Origin: Schistocerca nitens
Lineage: Eukaryota; Arthropoda; Insecta; Orthoptera; Acrididae
Assembly: GCF_023898315.1 (NCBI RefSeq)
Contig: NC_064615.1
Span: forward strand, 735,985,450-736,049,449
Reading direction: 5' to 3'
Length of the DNA stretch: 64,000 bases
The translations under genes and the position numbers were made by a program. This document shows positions 36,760-45,045 of the stretch, piece by piece. The notes under the pieces are model-generated. The model was not told the origin of the DNA and ran no database searches. It saw only the letters and a list, made by a program, of their open reading frames with translations. Position 1 is the first letter of the stretch; every line of letters starts with the position of its first letter.

Positions 36760-37125
36760 ACAGAGGATAGTGCGTCTGCAGGGACTTATCCCTTGCACGC
36801 TCCCCGTGAGATCCACATTCCCATCATGTCCACAACACTACATTCGTAGTGCGCCTAATAGATGCTTGCCCATCATACTCATTACTCGTGGCAGATTAAT
36901 CTACCAAGTCCCGTACGAGTTCGGGCATAGCGTGTGCGTTCGCACAAGAAGGTCAAAGGCCGGGAACCCATATTTTTAACTATATATGACGGTAGTATAT
37001 GTTCCCGAAAGAACAGTTACCGTCGATGACCATGCAGCTTTGCTCGAAATGAAATGATAATTAAATAGACACCCTAGCTGCAAACAAGCGTTGATACACT
37101 TCATTGGGGACATGTTGAAAATGTG

Positions 37126-37200
37126 TGCCCCGACCGGGACTCGAACTCGGGATCTCCTGCTTACATGGCAGACGCTCTATCCATCTGAGCCACCGTGGGC
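37126..37200 (-). tRNA. tRNA-Thr(UGU)-like, unit L7
   Basis: Same variants as L4 and L5, although L6 between them is consensus. Confidence 0.45.
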
Positions 37201-37566
37201 ACAGAGGATAGTGCGTCTGCAGGGACTTATCCCTTGCATGCTCCCCGTGAGATCCACATTCCCATCATGTCCACAACACTACATTCGTAGTGCGCCTAAT
37301 AGATCTTTGCCCATCATACTCATTACTCGTGGCAGATTAATCTACCAAGTCCCGTACGAGTTCGGGCATAGCGTGTGCGTTCGCACAAGAAGGTCAAAGG
37401 CCGGGAACCCATATTTTTAACTATATATGACGGTAGTATATGTTCCCGAAAGAACAGTTACTGTCGATGACCATGCAGCTTTGCTCGAAATGAAATGATA
37501 ATTAAATAGACACCCTAGCTGCAAACAAGCGTTGATACACTTCATTGGGGACATCTTGAAAATGTG

Positions 37567-37641
37567 TGCCCCGACCGGGTCTCGAACCCGGGATCTCCTG
37601 CTTACATGGCAGACGCTCTATCCATCTGAGCCACCGCGGGC
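37567..37641 (-). tRNA. tRNA-Thr(UGU)-like, unit L8
   Basis: One T-loop change (TTCGAGA for TTCGAGT). The unit carries several other private changes (ACATCTTG, GACGTATCC). Confidence 0.45.
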
Positions 37642-38007
37642 ACAGAGGATAGTGCGTCTGCAGGGACGTATCCCTTGCACGCTCCCCGTGAGATCCACAT
37701 TCCCATCATGTCCACAACACTACATTCGTAGTGCGCCTAATAGATGTTTGCCCATCAAACTCATTACTCGTGGCAGATTAATCTACCAAGTCCCGTACGA
37801 GTTCGGGCATAGCGTGTGCGTTCGCACAAGAAGGTCAAAGGCCGGGAACCCATATTTTTAACTATATATGACGGTAGTATATGTTCCCGAAAGAACAGTT
37901 ACCGTAGATAACCATGCAGCTTTGCTCGAAATGAAATGATAATTAAATAGACACCCTAGCTGCAAACAAGCGTTGATACACTTCATTGGGGACATGTTGA
38001 AAATGTG

Positions 38008-38081
38008 TGCCCCGACCGGGACTCGAACCCGGGATCTCCTGTTACATGGCAGACGCTCTATCCATCTGAGCCACCGCGGGC
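38008..38081 (-). tRNA. tRNA-Thr(UGU)-like, unit L9 (1-nt deletion)
   Basis: 74 nt: one base is lost in the 3' anticodon-stem region (CTCCTGTTACATGG on the plus strand), so the stem is broken. It lies only 20 bp from the fold-back point. Confidence 0.4.
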
Positions 38082-38100
38082 ACAGAGGATAGTGCGTCTG

Positions 38101-38143
38101 CCATGTAAGCAGGAGATACCGGGTTCGAGTCCCGGTCGGGGCA
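38101..38143 (+). pseudogene. 3' half of a tRNA-like sequence at the fold-back point
   Basis: It starts within the anticodon stem and keeps the loop CATGTAA, T arm and acceptor 3' strand. The 5' half is replaced by inverted unit sequence. Confidence 0.8.
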
Positions 38144-38503
38144 CACATTTTCAACATGTCCCCAATGAAGTGTATCAACGCTTGTTTGCAGCTAGGGTGT
38201 CTATTTAATTATCATTTCATTTCGAGCAAAGCTGCATGGTCATCGACGGTAACTGTTCTTTCGGGAACATATACTACCGTCATATATAGTTAAAAATATG
38301 GGTTCCCGGCCTTTGACCTTCTTGTGCACACACTATGCCCGAACTCGTACAGGACTTGGTAGATTAATCTGCCACGAGTAATGAGTATGATGGGCAAACA
38401 TCTATTAGGCGCACTACGAATGTAGTGTTGTGGACATGATGGGAATGTGGATCTCACGGGGAGCGTGCAAGGGATAAGTCCCTGCAGACGCACTATCCTC
38501 TGT

Positions 38504-38578
38504 GCCCGCGGTGGCTCAGATGGATAGAGCGTCTGCCATGTAAGCAGGAGATCCCGGGTTCGAGTCCCGGTCGGGGCA
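38504..38578 (+). tRNA. tRNA-Thr(UGU)-like, unit R1
   Basis: Consensus copy in the right arm. The T run TTTT lies at 38583-38586. Confidence 0.5.
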
Positions 38579-38944
38579 CACATTTTCAACATGTCCCCAA
38601 TGAAGTGTATCAACGCTTGTTTGCAGCTAGGGTGTCTATTTAATTATCATTTCATTTCGAGCAAAGCTGCATGGTCATCGACGGTAACTGTTCTTTCGGG
38701 AACATATACTACCGTCATATATAGTTAAAAATATGGGTTCCCGGCCTTTGACCTTCTTGTGCAAACGCACACACTATGCCCGAACTCGTATGGGACTTGG
38801 TAGATTAATCTGCCACGAGTAATGAGTATGATGGGCAAACATCTATTAGGCGCACTACGAATGTAGTGTTGTGGACATGATGGGAATGTGGATCTCACGG
38901 GGAGCGTGCAAGGGATAAGTCCCTGCAGACGCACTATCCTCTGT

Positions 38945-39019
38945 GCCCGCGGTGGCTCAGATGGATAGAGCATCTGCCATGTAAGCAGGAGATCCCGGGT
39001 TCGAGTCCCGGTCGGGGCA
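38945..39019 (+). tRNA. tRNA-Thr(UGU)-like, unit R2
   Basis: One change next to the anticodon stem (GAGCATCTGC for GAGCGTCTGC). Confidence 0.45.
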
Positions 39020-39385
39020 CACATTTTCAACATGTCCCCAATGAATTGTATCAACGCTTGTTTGCAGCTAGGGTGTCTATTTAATTATCATTTCATTTCG
39101 AGCAAAGCTGCATGGTCATCGACGGTAACTGTTCTTTCGGGAACATATACTACCGTCATATATAGTTAAAAATATGGGTTCCCGGCCTTTGACCTTCTTG
39201 TGCGAACGCACACGCTATGCCCGAACTCGTACGGGACTTGGTAGATTAATCTGCCACGAGTAATGAGTATGATGGGCTAACATCTATTAGGCGCACTACG
39301 AATGTAGTGTTGTGGACATGATGGGAATGTGGATCTCACGGGGAGCGTGCAAGGGATAAGTCCCTGCAGACGCACTATCCTCTGT

Positions 39386-39460
39386 GCCCGTGGTGGCTCA
39401 GATGGATAGAGCGTCTGCCATGTAAGCAGGAGATCCCGGGTTCGAGTCCCGGTCGGGGCA
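39386..39460 (+). tRNA. tRNA-Thr(UGU)-like, unit R3
   Basis: 5' acceptor variant GCCCGTGG. Confidence 0.45.
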
Positions 39461-39826
39461 CACATTTTCAACATGTCCCCAATGAAGTGTATCAACGCTT
39501 GTTTGCAGCTAGGATGTGTATTTAATTATCATTTCATTTCGAGCAAAGCTGCATGGTCATCGACGGTAACTGTTCTTTCGGGAACATATACTACCGTCAT
39601 ATATAGTTAAAAATATGGGTTCCCGGCCTTTGACCTTCTTGTGCGAACGCACACGCTATGCCCGAACTCGTACGGGACTTGGTAGATTAATCTGCCACGA
39701 GTAATGAGTATGATGGGCAAACATCTATTAGGCGCACTACGAATGTAGTGTTGTGGACATGATGGGAATGTGGATCTCACGGGGAGCGTGCAAGGGATAA
39801 GTCCCTGCAGACGCACTATCCTCTGT

Positions 39827-39901
39827 GCCCGCGGTGGCTCAGATGGATAGAGCATCTGCCATGTAAGCAGGAGATCCCGGGTTCGAGTCCCGGTCTGGGC
39901 A
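39827..39901 (+). tRNA. tRNA-Thr(UGU)-like, unit R4
   Basis: Carries GAGCATCTGC as R2 plus a 3' acceptor change (TCTGGGCA). Confidence 0.4.
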
Positions 39902-40267
39902 CATATTTTCAACATGTCCCCAATGAAGTGTATCAACGCTTGTTTGCAGCTAGTGTGTCTATTTAATTATCATTTCATTTCGAGCAAAGCTGCATGGTCA
40001 TCGACGGTAACTGTTCTTTCGGGAACATATACTACCGTCATATATAGTTAAAAATATGGGTTCCCGGCCTTTGACCTTCTTGTGCGAACGCACACACTAT
40101 GCCCGAACTCGTACGGGACTTGGTAGATTAATCTGCCACGAGTAATGAGTATGATGGGCAAACATCTATTAGGCGCACTACGAATGTAGTGTTGTGGACA
40201 TGATGGGAATGTGGATCTCACGGGGAGCGTGCAAGGGATAAGTCCCTGCAGACGCACTATCCTCTGT

Positions 40268-40342
40268 GCCCGCGGTGGCTCAGATGGATAGAGCGTCTGC
40301 CATGTAAGCAGGAGATCCCGGGTTCGAGTCCCGGTCGGGGCA
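40268..40342 (+). tRNA. tRNA-Thr(UGU)-like, unit R5
   Basis: Consensus copy. Confidence 0.5.
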
Positions 40343-40707
40343 CACATTTTCAACATGTCCCCAATGAAGTGTATCAACGCTTGTTTGCAGCTAGGGTGTC
40401 TATTTAATTATCATTTCATTTCGAGCAAAGCTGCATGGTCATCGACGGTAACTGTTCTTTCGGGAACATATACTACCGTCATATATAGTTAAAAATATGG
40501 GTTCCCGGCCTTTGACCTTCTTGTGCGAACGCACACGCTTTCCCGAACTCGTACGGGACTTGGTAGATTAATCTGCCACGAGTAATGAGTATGATGGGCA
40601 AACATCTATTAGGCGCACTACGAATGTAGTGTTGTGGACATGATGGGAATGTGGATCTCACGGGGAGCGTGCAAGGGATAAGTCCCTGCAGACGCACTAT
40701 CCTCTGT

Positions 40708-40782
40708 GCCCGCGGTGGCTCAGATGGATAGAGCGTCTGCCATGTAAGCAGGAGATCCCGGGTTCGAGTCCCGGTCAGGGCA
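40708..40782 (+). tRNA. tRNA-Thr(UGU)-like, unit R6
   Basis: 3' acceptor variant TCAGGGCA. The preceding spacer is 1 bp shorter (CACGCTTTCCCG). Confidence 0.45.
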
Positions 40783-41148
40783 CACATTTTCAACATGTCC
40801 CCAATGAAGTGTATCAACGCTTGTTTGCAGCTAGGGTGTCTATTTAATTATCATTTCATTTCGAGCAAAGCTGCATGGTCATCGACGGTAACTGTTCTTT
40901 CGGGAACATATACTACCGTCATATATAGTTAAAAATATGGGTTCCCGGCCTTTGACCTTCTTGTGCGAACGCACACGCTATGCCCGAACTCGTACGGGAC
41001 TTGGTAGATTAATCTGCCACGAGTAATGAGTATGATGGGCAAAGATCTATTAGGCGCACTACGAATGTAGTGTTGTGGACATGATGGGAATGTGGATCTC
41101 ACGGGGAGCGTGCAAGGGATAAGTCCCTGCAGACGCACTATCCTCTGT

Positions 41149-41223
41149 GCCCGCGGTGGCTCAGATGGATAGAGCGTCTGCCATGTAAGCAGGAGATCCC
41201 GGGTTCGAGTCCCGGTCGGGGCA
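41149..41223 (+). tRNA. tRNA-Thr(UGU)-like, unit R7
   Basis: Consensus copy. The unit shares the spacer variant AAAGATCTATTAG with left-arm units L1, L4, L5 and L7. Confidence 0.5.
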
Positions 41224-41589
41224 CACATTTTCAACATGTCCCCAATGAAGTGTATCAATGCTTGTTTGCAGCTAGGGTGTCTATTTAATTATCATTTCAT
41301 TTCGAGCAAAGCTGCATGGTCATCGACGGTAACTGTTCTTTCGGGAACATATACTACCGTCATATATAGTTAAAAATATGGGTTCCCGGCCTTTGACCTT
41401 CTTGTGCGAACGCACACACTATGCCCGAACTCGTACAGGACTTGGTAGATTAATCTGCCACGAGTAATGAGTATGATGGGCAAACATCTATTAGGCGCAC
41501 TACGAATGTAGTGTTGTGGACATGACGGGAATGTGGATCTCACGGGGAGCGTGCAAGGGATAAGTCCCTGCAGACGCACTATCCTCTGT

Positions 41590-41664
41590 GCCCGCGGTGG
41601 CTCAGATGGATAGAGCGTCTGCCATGTAAGCAGGAGATCCCGGGTTCGAGTCCCGGTCAGGGCA
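41590..41664 (+). tRNA. tRNA-Thr(UGU)-like, unit R8
   Basis: TCAGGGCA variant, as in R6. Confidence 0.45.
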
Positions 41665-42030
41665 CACATTTTCAACATGTCCCCAATGAAGTGTATCAAC
41701 GCTTGTTTGCAGCTAGGGTGTCTATTTAATTATCATTTCATTTCGAGCAAAGCTGCATGGTCATCGACGGTAACTGTTCTTTCGGGAACATATACTACCG
41801 TCATATATAGTTAAAAATATGGGTTCCCGGCCTTTGACCTTCTTGTGCGAACGCACACGCTATGCCCGAACTCGTACGGGACTTGGTAGATTAATCTGCC
41901 ACGAGTAATGAGTATGATGGGCAAACATCTATTAGGCGCACTACGAATGTAGTGTTGTGGACATGATGGGAATGTGGATCTTACGGGGAGCGTGCAAGGG
42001 ATAAGTCCCTGCAGACGCACTATCCTCTGT

Positions 42031-42105
42031 GCCCGCGGTGGCTCAGATGGATAGAGCGTCTGCCATGTAAGCAGGAGATCCCGGGTTCGAGTCCCGGTCG
42101 GGGCA
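42031..42105 (+). tRNA. tRNA-Thr(UGU)-like, unit R9
   Basis: Consensus copy, last of the array; the unit is cut off about 80 bp downstream. Confidence 0.5.
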
Positions 42106-42185
42106 CACATTTTCAACATGTCCCCAATGAAGTGTATCAACGCTTGTTTGCAGCTAGGGTGTCTATTTAATTATCATTTCTTTTC

Positions 42186-42197
42186 GAGATGAATATA
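42186..42197 (+). repeat. right 12-bp direct repeat flanking the array
   Basis: GAGATGAATATA, identical to 34321-34332. Confidence 0.75.
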
Positions 42198-42588
42198 GAA
42201 GATGGTCCTGAGAGAAAAGAGACATGAAATAAGAAAAAAGCAAGAATATGAGTTTTTCATTTCATATGGTGCATTACAAACATTTATACAGTTAGGTTGT
42301 TTGAAAAACAATATGTACAACAACTCTTTGTGGGGGCCCCTATAAGAAATAAAGCCACATGCTGATTCAGTTCAGCCAGTGTCCACACAATTCTGACATG
42401 TTACAGATTTTCATTTTTCTGTTTCATTAATATTTTAACAGACTCTCATGCAAAAGTTTTTTGTATGAAATTCTGGAAAATGGTGAGTGGATGTTAAATG
42501 TAATGCGACAGGCAGATTGTACAACTGAACTGTATGATACACATGGCTAATATACATCATAAGAGATAGTACTTTCATTAGATAAACA
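42198..42588. other. spacer, nothing recognised
   Basis: AT-rich, no feature seen. Confidence 0.5.
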
Positions 42589-43756
42589 TACATAGAGGTG
42601 ACAAAAGTCTTGGGGTACCTTCTAATATTGTGTTACACTTCCTTTTGGATGGCACAGCACATCAACTCAATGTGCCATGGCCTCAACAAGTCATTGGAAG
42701 TCCCCCTGAAAAAATATTGAGAGATGCTATCTCTGTAGCTGTACATAATTGTGGAAATGTTTCCAGTGCAGGATTTTGTGCACAAACTGACCTCTCAGTT
42801 ATGTACCATTAATGTTTGATGGGATTCATGTTGGGCAATCTGGTCAGCCAAAATATTCACTCACATTGTCCAGAACACTACTCAAACCAGTCAGGAACAA
42901 TTGTGGTCCTGTGACACAGCTCATAGTCATACATAAAAATTAAATCATTACTTGGGGACATGAAGTCCATCAAGGGCTGAAAATGGTCTCTAAGTACCCA
43001 AAATTAACCTTTTCCAGTCAATGATCGGTTCAGCTGGACCAGAGGACCCAGTCCACTCCACTATTGAGGCACCATCTGCTTGCACAGTGCCTTGTTGACA
43101 ACTTGGGGCCACACTCAGACCCTACCATCAACACTTACGAGCTGAAATCAGGACTCATCTGACCTGGCTGTGGTTTTCCAGTTGTGTACAGTCCAAATGA
43201 TATGGTCACAAGCCCAGGAGAGGCACTGCAGGCAATTTTGCCCTGTTAGCGAAGTCATTCATGTCAGTTGACTGCTGCCATAGCCCATTAATGCCAAATT
43301 TCACCACACTGTCCTAACAGGTACATTTTTTGTACAACTCACATCGATTTCTGTGATTATTTAACACAGTATTGCTTGTCTGTTAGCACTGACAATCCTA
43401 CACAAAAGTTGTTGCTCTCGGTCATTAAGTAAAGGCCGTTGGTCATTGCATTGTCCATGGCGAGAGGTATTCTCAGCAAGCTCTTCACATTGTGCATCTC
43501 AGAATATTGAATTCCCTAACAATTTACAAAGTGAAATGTCCCATGCACCTAGCTCCAACTACCATTATGCACTCAAAGTATGTTAATGCCTGTTGTGTGG
43601 TCACAATCACATTGGAAACCATTTGACATGAATCACGTGAGTACAAATGACATGTCCACCAATGAATTACCGTAATGCACCTTGTGTCCAGGATACTACT
43701 GCCAACTGTGAAGGTGCATATATTGCTATCCCATGACTTTTGCCACATCATATGTA
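42589..43756 (-). mobile_element. decayed Tc1-like DNA transposon
   Basis: The left end TACATAGAGGTGACAAAAGT and the inverted right end TACATATGATGTGGCAAAAG are terminal repeats beginning with the TA target. The minus strand encodes a Tc1-type transposase relic. Visible parts are a stretch with RNRCELYKKCT near the helix-turn-helix (about 43345), a region near 43010 with IVEWTGSSG-like sequence, and LPNMNPIKH followed by ITERSVCAQNPALET (42845-42755), the Glu-box end. There are numerous stops and frameshifts. This is a different family from the intact element at 22316. Confidence 0.8.
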
Positions 43757-44739
43757 TGGTTATGTTCTAATTTTTCCACTAACACAAATATTTTATGATG
43801 ATGCAATAACTAGTTCATAAAAGAAAGTAACTAAATGAAATTATAATTATTAATGAAACTGATTGTTTATAATGCAAATGACTTTTGGTTTATTAACCTT
43901 CAGTGCAAGTTGGAATGGTGTGTTTCGTACAAAATGAAAAAGCATTGCCATTAGAGTGATCACTGTTGTAGGTAAGTAAAGTATTAATTTATTTTCAATG
44001 AAAACGTAAATATTGTAGTATTAATTGTTAAAATTATTTATCTTACAGCTTTGCATTTGAAAACTCTGCATCTTAGGAAACTATTTTGCAAAATATGTCT
44101 TTATTCTCTGCTGACCATATTTTCACATGTAAATTAATTGGTAACAGTTCCTATTCATTGCAAAATAAAAAATATATTGATTTTAATAATACTGAAAATA
44201 GGCTCATCTTAGGCAAGTCATGGGAACCGTGGAGTAGTAGTTGTGAGTAATGGGTGTAAGAAGTCAGACCAGTTCACTACATTATAAGTTTCTTCCAAAA
44301 TGAAGGGCAGAACTCCACCAGTCATTTCTTTACGTCCTTATTTAGAGTGCAGGTTTTTTAGTAGACTCAAAAAAAAAAAAAAACAATAACAAGTCCATTC
44401 ATAGTGAGAAAGAAAGTCCCGTAATCTTTGCCACACCTTGCAATAGCCATGACTCAGTCACTGGAGAAACTGTGAATGAATGTTGCAGTAGAAAACGTGT
44501 ACATTACTCAATATTGCGAGACATTCAAATGATCAATGATAACAGCAGCTCCATTATAACTCTTGGGATGTTCAAGAAGCTTGATGAACAGCTGTGACAA
44601 GTAGTGAAGCACTGGGTAGGCTGCAAGTAATTACACACATCAGTTTGTTCATCCAGAATAGCTAACACAAAACTCAGTTCACTTACCTCTTTCTTATTTT
44701 ATTTATGAGCATGTTTGAAACATAGTTAATCATGATATT
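43757..44739. other. AT-rich spacer
   Basis: Contains a poly-A run at 44370-44384. A short stretch at about 43905-43975 faintly resembles the C-terminal integrase tail of BEL/Pao fossils (QVGMVCFVQNEKALPLE), too short to call. The last 13 bp (44727-44739, TAATCATGATATT) are the target duplication of the following LINE. Confidence 0.45.
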
Positions 44740-45045
44740 CTTTATCAGATTTGACACTTCTGTAAACACACGAGTATGCTCTACATGATTCTCTCAGTAG
44801 GTGGGACTATACCAGGCATGGCCTATATCTCAACAGGAAAGGGAAGGGGAAACTGGCTGGGGTAATAGCAGGAAATTTAAGGGGGGAGGCACTGCCATGA
44901 ATGGTAAAATACCAGTGGTTACAGGTGTTGGAGCAGCACCTTTTTTAGGATAGGTAAGACAGAAACATGTCGAGTTCTACGAGAGGTCAGGACTGAAACA
45001 AATCTTCAGTTTAGGAAAGAAATTAAACAGCACAATTCTAGCACA

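Larger units (their letters stand above)
34333..38100 (-). repeat. left arm of palindromic tandem array, 441-bp units
   Basis: Eight full 441-bp periods plus a partial ninth, each with one tRNA-like sequence on the minus strand. Starts of these sequences are at 34480, 34921, 35362, 35803, 36244, 36685, 37126, 37567 and 38008. Units are nearly identical. The fourth, fifth and seventh share the same private variants (GAACTCGGG, CCGTGGGC, TTGCATGC), pointing to recent copying among them. Each unit also has a strong hairpin (GACGGTA...TACCGTC). The repeated 109-aa open frame is not a gene. Confidence 0.97.
38101..42185 (+). repeat. right arm of palindromic tandem array, 441-bp units
   Basis: The same unit in opposite orientation: a partial tRNA-like sequence at the centre, then nine complete ones starting at 38504, 38945, 39386, 39827, 40268, 40708, 41149, 41590 and 42031. 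The spacing is 441 bp except one interval of 440. The arm stops inside a unit at TTATCATTTC (about 42180), a different phase from the left end, which stops at CTATATATAACGG. Confidence 0.97.

Noticed and set aside
34445-42140. A conserved 109-aa open frame in nearly every 441-bp unit
   Set aside because: It is a translation of the antisense of the tRNA-like sequence and spacer; its conservation follows from unit identity, and unit indels change its length freely.
34333-42185. Regular repeats suggesting a CRISPR-like array
   Set aside because: Units are 441 bp, contain tRNA-like sequences, and have no unique spacers; the setting is a eukaryotic genome.
43905-43975. Possible BEL/Pao integrase-tail scrap
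   Set aside because: The resemblance covers fewer than 20 residues and has no neighbouring support.
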